The notes beneath the pieces were generated by a model, which was not told the origin of the DNA, made no database searches, and was given only the letters and a program-made list of their open reading frames with translations. Both the position numbers and the translations under genes were made by a program. DNA of 64,000 nucleotides from Eurosta solidaginis. Taxonomy: Eukaryota > Arthropoda > Insecta > Diptera > Tephritidae. The DNA lies in NCBI RefSeq assembly GCF_040869045.1, contig NC_090321.1, forward strand, positions 141,227,689 through 141,291,688, in the 5' to 3' direction. Below are positions 44,653 through 57,910 of this stretch, one piece after another (positions within the stretch are counted from its first letter, which is position 1; each line of letters starts with the position of its first letter).

Positions 44653-46017
44653 GTGGGCTTAGTTCTATAGGTGGACGCTTTTTCGAGATATCGCCATAAA
44701 GGTGGACCAAGGGTGACTCTAGAATATGTTTGTACGATATGGGTATCAAATGAAAGGTGTTAATGAGTGTTTCAAAAGGGAGTGGGCCTTAGTTCTATAT
44801 GTGGACGCCTTTTCCAGATATCGACATAAAGGTGGACCAAGAGCGACTCTAGAATATGTTTGTACGATATGGGTATCAAACGAAAGGTGTTAATGAGTAT
44901 TTTAAAAGGAAGTGGGCCTTAGCTCTATAGGTGGACGCCTTTTCGAGATATCCCCATAAAGGTGGGCCAGGGGTGACTCTAGAATGTTCTTGTACGATAT
45001 CAGTATCAAATGAAAGGCGCTAATAAGTATTTTAAAGGGAGTGGGCCTTAGTTCTATAGGTGGACGCCTTTTCAAGATAACGCCATAAAGGTGGACCAGG
45101 GCTGACTCTATAATGTGCTTGTATGATATGGGTATCAAATTAAAAGCACTAATTGGGGTTTTAAAAGGGAGTGGCCCTTAGTTGTATATATGAAGGCGTT
45201 TTCGAGAAATCGACCAAAATGTGGACCAGGGTGACCCAGAACATAATCTGTCGGGTACCGCTAATTTTTTTGTATATGTAATACCACGAACAGTATTCCT
45301 GCATATATTCCAAGGGCTTTTGATTTCGCCCTGCAGAACCTTTTCATTTTCTTCTACTTAATTTGGTAGGTGTCACACCCATTTTACAAAGTTTTTTCTA
45401 AAGTTATATCTTGCGTCAATAAACCAATCAAATTACCATGTTTCATCCCTTTTTTCGTTTTTGGTATAAAATTACGGAATTTTTTTCATTTTTCGTAATT
45501 TTCGATATCGAAAAAGTGGGCGTGGTTATAGTCGGATTTCGGCCAGTTTTAATACCAAGATAAAGTGAGTTCAGATAAGTACGTGGACTAAGTTTGGTAA
45601 AGATATATCGGTTTTTGCTCAAGTTATCATGTTAACGGCCGAGCGGAAGGACAGACGGTTGACTGTGTATAAAAAATGGGCGTGGCTTCAACCGATTTCA
45701 CCCATTTTCACAGAAAACAGTTACCGCCATAGAGTCCATGCCCCTACCAAATTTCGGAAGAATTGGTAAATTTTTGTTCGACTTATGGCATTAAAAGTAT
45801 TCTAGACAAACTAAATGAAAAAGAGCCCATTTTGAAATTTTCTTTTATTTTTGTATCATTACTGGAGGTGAATGTTGACATAATTTACTTATATACAGTA
45901 AAGATATTCAATTTTTTTTTTTTTAAATTTGACTTAAAAAAAAAAAAAATTTTAAAAGTGGGCGTGTTCTTCATCCTATTTTGCTACTTTTTATTTAGCA
46001 CATATATAGTAATAGGA

Positions 46018-46361
46018 CCCTGCAAAAATCGTTGGATCATGTGGTCCACTGGAGTACTTACCGTTATACTCCGCTGTAATGCAGCAATGGACCAACTCAT
46101 GTTTCCATACGAACATATTGTAAGCCGATCATTGCTCGTTTTTAACGGTTGTAATCACTACACGATGTTTATTGGAATGTGGGTACTCCATGGATTACTC
46201 TGATGTAATGCGGAGGTGGAGTATATGGTCCAGTCCTAGGACATCGCAATGTTATTTGGACCATATTTTTTGTATGAATTGTGGTTAATTTTGAAGCACT
46301 CGTTTGGTCCATAGCGAGTACTCCATACATGCATGCTTGGAGTACTCGGTATTTTTGCAGG
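46018..46361. mobile_element. Non-autonomous TIR element inside copy E
   Basis: Bounded by CCTGCAAAAAT and ATTTTTGCAGG and interrupting a sequence that is continuous in other GTCC copies (AGTAATAGGAGTAACGTTCC). Inside are several TACTCCA/TGGAGTA pairs and ATACTCCGCTGTAATGC-like repeats. No clear target duplication; superfamily not assigned. Confidence 0.7.
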
Positions 46362-47042
46362 TTTGTAACGTTCCTTCCAAATTTCATCATGATATCTTCA
46401 ACGACTGCCAAATTACAGATTGCAAAACTTTTAAATTACCTTCTTTTAAAAGTGGGCGGTGCTACACCCGTTGCCCAAAATTTTACTAATTTTCTATTCT
46501 GCGTCATAAGGTCAACTACCCTACCAAGTTTCATCGCTTTATTCGTCTTTGGCAATGAATTATCGCATTTTTTCGGTTTTTCGATATTGAAAAAGTGGGC
46601 GTGGTTATAGTCCGATATCGTTCATTTTAAATAGCGATCTGAGATGAGTGCCCAGGAACCTACGTACCAAATTTCATCAAGATAACTCAAAATTTACTCA
46701 AGACGGACGGACATGGCTCAATAAAATATTTTGCGATACTGATGATTTTGATATATGGAAGTCTATATCTATCTCGATTCCTTTATATCTGTACAACCAA
46801 CCGAACCTATCCAATCAAAGTTAATATACTCTGTGAGCTCTGCTCAACTGAGTATAAAAATGTATGCTCGCTGTGAAATTAAATTTTTAATTTTATCACA
46901 TCACTTTTTCATTTTAGGCGGTTCGTGTTCTTTGCAATACTCGTTATGAAAGTCTAATAACGAACACTGTGGTGAGTATTAAAACTGATATTTTCTGTCA
47001 AAAAAAAAAAAACCATTTTATTAATGAAAGTAGTAAATATTT

Positions 47043-48695
47043 TCAACTTTTCAATAAGAAAAGAAGAAAATGCCCAATATTCGCCTTTTGATTTCTTTGA
47101 ATTCTCATCTTCCTCTCGCGACTGCATTCCATCAGCATGTGTTCTGCAGTCTTATCTTCGCGATCACAGAATCGACAGAGGCTACTAGACGATATACCTA
47201 GTTTATCCATGTGGCTCTTTAGCCTGCAGTGACCTGTGGGTATGCCTGTTAAAATTCTAAAGCTAATTTTTGGGAGCTTCATTATGGTTTTATATCGCCT
47301 TGAGCTGTATCCTCCTATCCTGGACTTTCGCGCAGTGTTGTTCTCTGAGGCACGCTTCTTTTTGCTTGAACTCTTCCCTTATTGTGTGTGACGCTATCGG
47401 TATGATGTGCTCGGGTCCTATTGGCTTTTCCGCCGCCGCCAACCTGGCAAGCTCTTTACCATCTACTCCTCTGTGTCAAGGTACCCAGGCTAAACGGATG
47501 GTGTTATTGGCCCCAAGACTGCTTAACCTCTTTACGCACTCAAGGACTGTTGATGATTTAATCTCAACTGAAGATAGTGCCTTGAGCGTAACCTAACTGT
47601 CGCTGAGTATAGCGATTCTCTCGTTTGTATATCCCCACCACCGTGGTGTGATTGTAGCGTGCTCCGCTTACCACACCGTATGCCCTGGGTTTGCACCCCG
47701 GGAAAACCCACATCAACATTTTAGAAATAAGGTTTTTCTATTATAAGAAAATTTTTCTAAGCGGGGTCGCCCCTCGGCAGTGTTTGGCACGCGCTCCGAG
47801 TGTATTTCTGCCATGAAAAGCTCTCAGTGAAAACTCATATGCCTTGCAGATGCCGTTCGGAGTCGGCATAAAGCATGTAGGTCCCGTCCGGTCAATTTGT
47901 AGGACAAATCAAGAGGAGCATGACGCAAATTGGAAGAGAAGCTCTTTTTTTTTAATTTATCGCTGCACACCGGGGCATGGCGAAAACTTCGGTTTGGAAG
48001 ATGCTCGGATATTTTCCGATTGGTATGCACATTTTGGTTAGGGTGGCGAGGATCACCGCTCCTACGCCCTCCAGTGTCTTCGAGTCATCGGTGTACCATA
48101 TTATAGTGTGTTCCTGGTGAAGCGCTTTAATTCTGGAGGTGTCCTATGTACACTTGTTCCTCAGCTCTATTTGACTGAGGAAGTTGGATGAGTGGAATCT
48201 GCTCCTTCAGCTACCCCATGTTCCGTGACTGTAACTTTGCCTCTTCCGCATTCCTCTTTAGCTATCTATGTTTACTAAAGTACTCCTGGCTGACTGCTCA
48301 ATTATTATATTTAGAGGCGTTAACTTAAGCAGCACCTCTATTGCCGCCGTCGGGCATGTTCGCATAGCTCCCGTAATGCAGACACATGCCAAGCGTTGAA
48401 GCTTCGTGAGTGACTTTTGTACGGTCACCATGGTTGTCCTTTATGCCCACGCAACTGCTTCATACACTACGATAAGTCTCACTATAGTAGTGTACACCCA
48501 TCTTAGGATATTTGGGCTGCATCCCCAGGATCTTCCTGTAATACCTCTGCACACCAATATTAGTCTTGTGGCCTTTGATATGGTGTTGTCGACGTGCTTC
48601 CTCCATAAGAACTTAGAGTCCAACGTTACTCCCAAGTATTTCACCTTGGTCGTGCTGTAAGTGTTAGAAATTAAAAGACGTTGCACGTTTGATGG
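47043..48695 (-). pseudogene. LINE ORF2 3' half: RT thumb, RNase H, C-terminus
   Basis: From high to low coordinates: KVKYLGVTLDSKFLWRKHVD and AVAWA (post-palm and thumb), IEVLLKLTPLNIIIEQSAR, the start of RNase H (IIWYTDDSKTLEGVGAVI) near 48100, then across SINE copy 4 RIAILSDS and VTLKALSSVEIKSS, WVPxHRGVDGKELARLAAA, and finally ILTGIPTGHCRLKSHMDKLG and CRFCDREDKTAEHMLMEC. Several stops and shifts. It continues the RT fragment at 58093-58660. Confidence 0.8.
47637..47949 (+). mobile_element. tRNA-derived SINE, copy 4
   Basis: Full head (ACCGTGGTGTGATTGTAGCG, GGGTTTGCACCCCGGG) and most of the body, ending at GGAAGAGAAGCTC followed by a run of T. It splits the RNase H domain of the surrounding LINE. 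Confidence 0.85.
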
Positions 48696-49193
48696 TGTGA
48701 CATTAAATATTTTCTTTATTAAATAAATTCTTGTCTTTTATAGTAATTGACTCAACCTATACATTCATAAATATCTTAATACTAATAACTAAAAATAAGT
48801 ACATAGGAAATGGAGTATGCATACATGTACGTTTGTATACAGTCTTTGTATACATGTAGTTTTGTATGCATGTCTCCATACATGTAGGTTTGTACATGTT
48901 GTTTAGCAACGTCAGCAGATCAATTTGAGTGTTTTGGTATTTTCCCACAATGGGTTGTATGTTTGTATGTATACTCAAAATTTATTAGCTGTGAATGAAA
49001 ATGGGTCTCATATTCGGCATTCCATTGATGCTGGTTAACCGTCTGGGTTAGTTCAATAATTTATGTTGGACAATATTGTAATATGATTATTACTAAAATA
49101 TATTTGGAGTTTATGATGAGTATTATTGCAAGTGTGTTACAGTGGGTATGAAGCATAATGCTACATTACAGTGGGTATGACGTATAATGCTAC
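48696..49193 (-). repeat. LTR (about 498 bp) of a decayed LTR element
   Basis: Plus-strand ends TGTGACATTAAAT and ATAATGCTACA, so it has TG...CA on both strands. A purine-rich stretch on the minus strand just before its TG suggests a polypurine tract and minus orientation. Its outer end contains a tandem of about 35 bp (TTACAGTGGGTATGA...ATAATGCTACA twice). The second copy of this LTR is represented only by about 36 bases at 58057-58092. Confidence 0.6.
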
Positions 49194-49488
49194 ACCATCC
49201 GCCTTAGAAAAAAGAGTGTTATATAATTGTTTTGTGAACAATTGTATAAGACTCTTTGTCATATTTTCAATGATTTTGATATTTTATTGTTACTTGATAT
49301 TGTAGTGAAAGAGTTTGTTTGATTTGTTTTCGATTTGCTGACCTTGCTATTTTTATTGTTATATTTTAGTACATATCCTCTTTTTTTCAAAAATGTTTAC
49401 ATTTTACATATATATTTTTTTTTTGTATGGTTCTTTATTCAAAAAAAAAATTTTTGAGTTTTTACATATAGAGAATTTTTATACTCAG
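49194..49488. other. Interior of the decayed LTR element, 3' end
   Basis: AT-rich. On the minus strand it ends in TTCTAAGGCGGATGG before the LTR. No coding motif. Confidence 0.45.
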
Positions 49489-52400
49489 TTGAGCAGAGCT
49501 CACAGAGTATATTAAGTTTGATTGGATAACGGTTGGTTGTACATATATAAAGGAATCGAGATAGATATAGACTTCCATATATCAAAATAATCAGGATCGA
49601 AAAAAAATTTGATTGAGCCATGTCCGTCCGTCCGTCCGTCCGTCCGTTAACACGATAACTTGAGTAAATTTTGAGGTATCTTGATGAAATTTGGTATGTA
49701 GGTTCCTGAGCACTCATCTCAGATCGCTATTTAAAATGAACGATATCGGACTATAACCACGCCCACTTTTTCGATATCGAAAATTTCGAAAAACCGAAAA
49801 AATGCGATAATTCATTGCCAAAGGCGGTTAAAGCGATGAAACTTAGTAGGTGGGTTGACGTTATGACGCAGAATAGAAAACTAGTAAGATTTTGGGCAAT
49901 GGGCGTGGCACCGCCCACTTTTACAAGAAGGTAATTTAAAAGTTTTGCAAGCTGTAATTTGGCAGTCGTTGAAGATATCATGATGAAATTTGGCAGGAAC
50001 GTTACTACTATTACTATATATGTGCTAAATAAAAATTAGCAAAATTGGATGAAGAACACGCCCACTTTTTAAAAAAATTTTTTTTTAAATTCAAATTTTA
50101 ACAAAAAAGTTAATATCTTTACTGTATATAAGTAAATTAAGTCAAAATTCAACTCCAGTAATGATATGATGCAACAAAATCCAAAAATAAAAGAAAATTT
50201 CAAAATGGGCGTGGCTCCGCCCATTTTCATTTAGTTTGTCTAGAATACTTTTAATGCCATAAGTCGAACAAAAATTTACCAATCCTTCTCAAATTTGGTA
50301 GGAGCATAGATTCTGTGACGGTAACTGTTCTCTGTGAAAATGGGCGAAATCGGTGAAAGCCACGCCCAGTTTTTATACACAGTCCACCGTCTGTCCTTCC
50401 GCTCGGCCGTTAACACAATAACTTGAGCAAAAACCGATATATCTTTACTAAACTTAGCCCACGTACTTATCTGAACTCACTTTATCTTGGTATTAAAAAT
50501 GGCCGAAATCCGACCATAACCACGCCCACTTTATCGATATCGAAAATTACGAAAAATGAAAAAAATGCCATAATTCTATACCAACTACGAAAAAAGGGAT
50601 GAAATATGGTAACTGGATTGGTTTATTGACGCAAAATATAACTTTGGAAAAAACTTTGTAAAATGGGTGTGACACCTACCATATTAAGTAGAAGAAAATG
50701 AAAAAGTTCTACAAGGCGAAATCAACTTTGTAAAATGGGTGTGACACCTACCATATTAAGTAGAAGAAAATGAAAAAGTTCTACAAGGCGAAATCAACAG
50801 CCCTTGGAATCTTGGCAGGAATACTGTTAGTGGTATTGCATATATAAATAAATTAGCAGTACCCGACAGATGATTTTCTGGATCACCTGGTCCACATTTT
50901 GGCCGATATCGCGAGAACGCCTTCACATATACATCTAAGGGCCACTCGCTTTTAAAACCCTCATTAATATTTTTAATTTGATATCCATATCGTACAAACA
51001 CATTCTAGAATCACCCTGGCCCACCCTAATGGCGATATCTCGAAAAGGCGTCCACCTATAGACCTAATGCCCACTCCCTCTTAAAATGCTCAGTAACACC
51101 TTTCGTTTGATACCCATATCGTACAAACATTCTAGAGTCACCCCTGGCCCACCCTAATGGCGATATCTCGAAAAGGCGACCACCTATATACCTAATGTCC
51201 ACTCCCTCTTAAAATGCTCAGTAACACCTTTCGTTTGATACCCATATCGTACAAATATTCTAGAGTCACCCCTGGCCCACCCTAATGGCGATATCTCGAA
51301 AAGGCGTCCACCTATAGACCTAATGCCCACTCCTTCTTAAAATGCTCAGTAACACCTTTCGTTTGATACCCATATCGTACAAACATTCTAGAGTCACCCC
51401 TGGCTCACCCTAATGGCGATATCTCGAAAAGGCGTCCACCTATACAACTAAGGATTACTCCCTTTTAAAATACTCATTACCACCTTTCATTTGATACCCA
51501 TATCGTACAAACAGATTCTAGAGTCACCCTGGCCCACCCTAATGGCGATATCTCGAAAAGGCGTCCACCTATAGACCTAATTCCCACTCCCTCTTAAAAT
51601 GCTCAGTAACACCTTTCGTTTGATACCCATATCGTACAAACATTCTAGAGTCACCCCTGGCCCACCCTAATGGCGATATCTCGAAAAGGCGTCCACCTAT
51701 AGACCTAATGCCCACTCCCTCTTAAAATGCTCAGTAACACCTTTCGTTTGATATCCATATCGTACAAACATTCTAGAGTCACCCCTGGCTCACCCTAATG
51801 GCGATATCTCGAAAAGGCGTCCACCTATAGACCTAATGCCACTCCATCTTAAAATGATCAGTAACACCTTTCGTTTGATACCCATATCGTACAAACACAT
51901 TCTAGAGTCACCCCTGGCCCACCCTAATGACGATACCTCGAAAAGGCGTCCACCTATAGACCTCATGCCCACTTCCTCTTAAAATGCTCAGTAGCACCTT
52001 TCGTTTGATACCCATATCGTACAAACATTCTAGAGTCACCATTGGTCCACCTTTATGGCGATATCTCGAAAAGGCGTCCACCTATAGAACTAAGGATTAC
52101 TCCCTTTTAAAATACTCATTACCATCTTTCATTTGATACCCATATCATACAAACACATTCTACAGTCACCCCTGACCCACCCTAATGGCGACATTTCGAA
52201 AAGGCGTGCACCTATAGACCTAATGCCCACTCCCTCTTAAAATGCTCAGTAACACCTTTCATTTGATTCCCATATCGTACAACTAGAGACACCCCTGGTC
52301 CACCTTTATGGCGATATCTCGAAACGGCGTCCACCTATGGAACTAAGGATCACTGCTTTTCAAAATATTCATTAACAGCTTTCATTTGATACCCATATCG

Positions 52401-52788
52401 TACAAACATATTCTAGAGTCACCCCTGGTCCACCTTTATGGCGATTTCTCGAAAAGGCGTTCACCTATAGAACTAAAGCCCATTCCCTTTTAAAATACTC
52501 ATTATCACCTTTCATTTGATACCCATATCGTACAAACACATTCTAGAGTCAGCCCTGGTCCACCTTTATGGCGATATCCCTAAATGGCGTCCATCCATAG
52601 AACTATGGCCTACTCTCTCTTAAAATACTCTTTAATACCTTCCATTTGATACACATGTCATACAACCACATTCCAGGGTTACCCTAGGTTCATTTTCCTA
52701 CATGGTGATTTTCCTTATTTTGTCTCCATAGCTCTCAACTGAGTATGTAATGTTCGGTTACACCCGAACTTAGCCTTCCTTACTTGTT
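49489..52788 (+). repeat. GTCC repeat family, copy F (complete, 3.3 kb)
   Basis: TATACTC hairpin at the left, GTCCGTCCGTCCGTCCGTCC near 49624, middle blocks, about 13 array units (50990-52640) and the CCGAAC hairpin with TTCCTTACTTGTT end. It contains a direct 72-bp duplication (50652-50723 repeated at 50724-50795) absent from copy G. Confidence 0.9.
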
Positions 52789-53387
52789 TAATTTGTTTTT
52801 GCATAGCCGGTCTTTAAGAGCGTCGACTCACTTAAAAATCGGCATGTTTTTACAAATTGAGTAAATTGGAATGGTTCTTTACTTTAAGTTATGAATGTAT
52901 GGACTACTATATCCTTATCTATATTGTTCCTATCATTATTTTCTAAATTATTTTTATAGTTCCTACCATTATTTATGAACTTATGCGAACTATTTTCCTA
53001 TCGAATTTTTTCTATGTAAATAAGTTATTGAATAATTTGTATTAGAGAAAAAGAAATTTTGCTATTAATAATTTCTAATCTATTGGGGTTAAAGTAAACT
53101 ATTTTCCTAATATGTAAAAATATGGCCTTATTAGACCTAGGCAATAAATTAATGTATTTATTTTATTTTATCAAACTAATTCCGCATATTATTCAAGGAA
53201 AAGATTTTTTTTTTTTTCGCTTGACATTTTTCATTCATAATAAGGTAAATCTGTATTTGCATAAAAAATAGAGGCGTTGCTGATGGAAGAGCGGGCAGTT
53301 ATGTATTGGTAGTGGCTCCATTAATGCATAAGTGGAAGGTACAGTGGGCGCAAAAAAAAAAAATTTTCGTATTTTTAAATGTTCTTT
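52789..53387. other. Spacer between copies F and G
   Basis: AT-rich, no recognised gene. Possibly interior of the LTR element into which both copies inserted. Confidence 0.4.
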
Positions 53388-56300
53388 TTATACTCAGTTG
53401 AGCAGAGCTCACAGAGTATATTAAGTTTGATTGGATAACGGTTGGTTGTACATATATAAAGGAATCGAGATAGATATAGACTTCCATATATCAAAATAAT
53501 CAGGATCGAAAAAAAATTTGATTGAGCCATGTCCGTCCGTCCGTCCGTCCGTTAACACGATAACTTGAGTAAATTTTGAGGTATCTTGATGAAATTTGGT
53601 ATGTAGGTTCCTGAGCACTCATCTCAGATCGCTATTTAAAATGAACGATATCGGACTATAACCACGCCCACTTTTTCGATATCGAAAATTTCGAAAAACC
53701 GAAAAAGTGCGATAACGCATTACAAAAGACAGATAAAGCGACAAAACTTGGTAGATGGGTTGAACTTATGACGCAGAATAGAAAATTAGTAAGATTTTGG
53801 ACAATGGGCGTGGCACCGCCCACTTTTACAAGAAGGTAATTTAAAAGTTTTGCAAGCTGTAATTTGGCAGTCGTTGAAGATATCATGATGAAATTTGGCA
53901 GGAACGTTACTATTACTCTATATGTGCTAAATAAAAATTAGCAAAATTGGATGAAGAACACGCCCACTTTTTAAAAAAAAATTTTTTTTAATTCAAATTT
54001 TAACAAAAAATTTAATATCTTTAATGTATATAAGTAAATTAAGTCAAAATTCAACTCCAGTAATGATATGATGCAACAAAATACAAAAATAAAAGAAAAT
54101 TTCAAAATGGGCGTGGCTCCGCCCATTTTCATTTAGTTTGTCTAGAATACTTTTATTGCCATAAGTCGAACAAAAATTTACCAATCCTTCTCAAATTTGG
54201 TAGGAGCATAGATTCTATGACGGTAACTGTTCTCTGTGAAAATGGGCGAAATCGGTGGAAGCCACGCCCAGTTTTTATACACAGTCCACCGTCTGTCCTT
54301 CCGCTCGGCCATTAACACAATAACTTGAGCAAAATCCGATATATCTTTACTAAACTTAGCCCACGTACTTACCTGAGCTCACTTTTTCTTGGTATAAAAA
54401 ATGGGCGAAATCTGACCATAACCACGCCCACTTTATCGATATCGAAAATTACGAAAAATGAAAAAAATGCCATAATTCTATACCAAACACGAAAAAAGGG
54501 ATGAAACATGGTAACTGGATTGGTTTATTGACGCAAAATATAACTTTGGAAAAACTTTTGTAAAATGGGTGTGACACCTACCATATTAAGTAGAAGAAAA
54601 TGAAAAAGTTCTACAAGGCGAAATCAACAGCCCTTGGAATCTTGGCAGGAATACTGTTAGTGGTATTGCATATATAAATAAATTAGCAGTACCCGACAGA
54701 TGATTTTCTGGATCACCTGGTCCACATTTTGGTCGATATCGCGAGAACGCCTTCACATATATATCTAAGGGCCACTCGCTTTTAAAACCCTCATTAATAC
54801 CTTTAATTTGATATCCATATAGTACAAAAACATACCAGAGTCACCCCTGTCCCACCCTAATGGCGATATCTCGAAAAGGCGTCCACCTATAGACCTAATG
54901 CCCCCTCCCTCTTAAAATGCTCAGTAACACCTTTCGTTTGATACCCATATCGTACAAACATTCTAGAGTCACCCCTGGCCCACCCTAATGGCGATATCTC
55001 GAAAAGGCGTCCACCTATAGACCTAGTGTCCACTCCCTCTTAAAATGCTCAGTAACACCTTTCGTTTGATACCCATATCGTACAAACATTCTAGAGTCAC
55101 CCCTGGCCCACCCTAATGGCGATATCTCGAAAAGGCGTCCACCTGTAGACCTAATGCCCACTCCCTCTTAAAATGCTCAGTAACAGCTTTCGTTTGATAC
55201 CCATATCGTACAAACATTCTAGAGTCACACCTGGCCCACCCTAATGGCGATATTTCGAAAAGGCGTCCACCTATAGAACTAAGGATTACTCCCTTTTAAA
55301 ATTCTCATTACCACCTTTCATTTGATACCCATATCGTACAAACACATTCTAGAGTCACCCTGGCCCACCCTAATGGCGATATCTCGAAAAGGCGTCCACC
55401 TATAGACCTAATGTCCACTCCCTCTTAAAATGCTCAGTAACACCTTTCGTTTGATACCCATATCGTACAAACATTCTAGAGTCACCCCTGGCCCACCCTA
55501 ATGGCGATATCTCGAAAAGGCGTCCACCTATAGACCTAATGTCCACTCCCTCTTAAAATGCTCAGTAACACCTTTCGTTTGATACCCATATCGTACAAAC
55601 ATTCTAGAGTCACCCCTGTCCCACCCTAATGGAGATATCTCGAAAAGGCGTCCACCTATAGACCTAATGCCCACTCCCTCTTAAAATGCTCAGTAACACC
55701 TTTCGTTTGATACCCATATCGTACAAACATTCTAGAGTCACACCTGGCCCACCCTAATGGCGATATCTCGAAAAGGCGTCCACCTATAGAACTAAGGATT
55801 ACTCCCTTTTAAAATACTCATTACCACCTTTCATTTGATACCCATATCGTACAAACACATTCTAGAGTCACCCTGGCCCACCCTAATGGCGAGGTCTCGA
55901 AAAGGCGTCCACCTATAGACCTAATGCCCACTCGCTCTTAAAATGCTCAGTAACACCTTTCGTTTGATACCCATACCGTACAAACATTCTAGAGTCACCC
56001 TTGGTCCAGCTTTATGGCGATATCTCGAAAAGGCGTCCACCTATAGAACTAAGGATTACTCCCTTTTAAAATACTCATTACCACCTTTCATTTGATACCC
56101 ATATCGTACAAACACATTCTAGAGTCACCCCTGGCCCACCCTAATGGCGATATCTCGAAAAGGCGTCCACCTATAGACCTAATGCCCACTCCCTCTTAAA
56201 ATGCTCAGTAACACCTTTCGTTTGATACCCATATCGTACAAACATTCTAGAGTGACCCCTGGCCCACCCTAATGGCGATATCTCGAAAGGGCGTCCACCT

Positions 56301-56853
56301 ATAGACCTAATGCCCACTCCCTCTTAAAATGCTCAGTAACACCTTTCGTTTGATGCACATATCGTACAGACACCCCTGGTCCACCTTTATGGCGATATCT
56401 CGAAACGGCGTCCACCTATGGAACTAAGGATCACTCCTTTTCAAAATACTCATTAACAGCTTTCATTTGATACCCATATCGTACAAACACATTATAAAAT
56501 CACCCCTGGTCCACCTTAATGGGGACATCTCGAAAAGGCGTCCACCGATAGACCTAAGGCCCACTCCCTCTTAAAATGCTCAGTAACACCTTTCATTTGA
56601 TACCCATATCGTACAAACAAATTCTAGAGTCAGCCCTGGTCTACCTTTATGGCGATATCCCTAAATGGCGTTCATCCATAGAACTATGGCCTACTCTCTC
56701 TTAAAATACTCTTTAATACCTTTCATTTGATACACATGTTATACAACCACATTCCAGGGTTACCCCAGATTGATTTTCCTTATTTTGTCTCCATAGCTCT
56801 CAACTGAGTATGTTATGTTCGGTTACACCCGAACTTAGCCTTCCTTACTTGTT
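53388..56853 (+). repeat. GTCC repeat family, copy G (complete, 3.5 kb)
   Basis: Hairpin TATACTCAGTTGAGC facing GCTCACAGAGTATA at 53389-53420, GTCC run near 53531, middle blocks, about 15 array units (54840-56700) and the terminal hairpin. It shares many derived variants with copy F (for example GATGATTTTCTGGATCACC), so F and G are sister copies. Confidence 0.9.
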
Positions 56854-57060
56854 TTATTTTTATTTTCCATAATTTCATATTTTCCAGCTATTTCTTTGAT
56901 CTTATTGGTCATGCGATTTCTGCGGCGGCCAGAATCGTCATGACTTTTATGAAGAATTTATTTTTATACCGGGATTTGTCACTTTCACAACCTTTTTGGG
57001 TTTGTGCAATTGTTTGATCTTAGAGAATTTGGGTACCTACTTTTATTATTTTAAATTTGC

Positions 57061-57243
57061 CTACTCGAGTAAATAATCATTTTCCACCAATTTTTCCCTT
57101 AGGACAATTGTGATTTTCTTATAAATACCATGTCCTAGATTGGCGGCATTTGTACAACGTGTGTACAGCCTGATAAATAATTGTCCTAAGTCAATTGTAT
57201 CATCCACAATCAGGTTTCTTGTATTTCCTACGCTACCATTTTT
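57061..57243 (-). pseudogene. Unrecognised 60-codon open segment in the LTR element remnant
   Basis: Minus-strand peptide includes NTRNLIVDDTIDLGQLF, RCTNAANLGHGIYKK and VLREKLVENDYLLE before a TAG. Composition looks like real protein rather than chance, but there is no ATG and no family is recognised. Confidence 0.35.
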
Positions 57244-57557
57244 CTATCCTAAGATGAAAACGAGCGCGACATGTCTTATTGCAAATTTGTATAGCGCTTC
57301 ACTTATTATTTTATAGGTTCTCTTTGTGACTATTCTTCATCATTTTTTTTTTGTTGTTATGGGCTGGTTTTAAAAGTTTCTTAGTTTTTGCCTATTTCCA
57401 CTTTCCTAAAATTTCCTATTGCTTCATGACCATTTTTGTCAGGAGCCATAAAAGGAGTTATTCGAAATTTTTTTTGATTTGCTGTTCACTTTAGGCAGTG
57501 TTGCTTTTACTGTCGATTGTGACATTTTTAGGTTTACTATTTGGGATTTATTTGAAT

Positions 57558-57842
57558 TTATCGCTCTTCCTCAGCTTTGGTTTGGTACTCGTAATGGGTT
57601 AGATACGAGTTGTGGCGGGTATTTTTGAGCATCATAGCTATTGTGATGATCAATAGCATGAATACACAACCTATAATTGCTAACCAAACATCAGGGATGT
57701 TCGGAGTACTTTCTGTATCTACCTTAGTTGATGGCTCATAGTTGATTATTTTGTTATCTCTTGTTTCAGAGCTTTCTTTTCGTATTTCGTAGTCAGCTAT
57801 GGCTACCATAATGCCTTGGGCTATCTTTGTCCACCAAGACAT
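57558..57842 (-). CDS. Unrecognised 94-residue single-pass membrane protein
   Basis: Starts at an ATG, MSWWTKIAQGIMVAIADYE, followed by a charged segment (residues about 20-48). A hydrophobic span at about residues 51-73 (VWLAIIGCVFMLLIITIAMM) is followed by Lys-Asn and a Tyr-rich polar tail ending KAEEER. A single membrane helix with a short tail is the clear prediction. It lies in an LTR-element remnant on the same strand, downstream of a 50-codon frame ending at 57911. I do not recognise a homologue. It could be an accessory or envelope-derived ORF of the element, or an unrelated small gene. The frame is intact while the surroundings are badly decayed. Confidence 0.45.
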   Translation of the reverse strand: MSWWTKIAQGIMVAIADYEIRKESSETRDNKIINYEPSTKVDTESTPNIPDVWLAIIGCVFMLLIITIAMMLKNTRHNSYLTHYEYQTKAEEER

Positions 57843-57910
57843 CTTGAAGGTTTTAATAGGAAGTTAGATATTTTTGTTTTATAAATTTTTATTTTTTTTT
57901 CAGGTGCTAC

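Larger units (their letters stand above)
42543..46857 (-). repeat. GTCC repeat family, copy E (longest, 4.3 kb)
   Basis: Left end AACAAGTAAGGAAGG with the hairpin, a large array 42680-45200 of roughly 19 units, then the middle blocks and the TATACTC hairpin end (GAGCTCTGCTCAACTGAGTATA). The (GTCC)n run is reduced to GACGGACGGAC near 46702. A 344-bp element is inserted at 46018. Confidence 0.88.

Noticed and set aside
42684..45138. Repetitive open frames with HLIPISYKQILESALVHLYG units
   Set aside because: They are translations of the 130-bp array. The unit is nearly but not exactly divisible by three, the frames overlap only by chance, and the same DNA occurs in all copies with stops.
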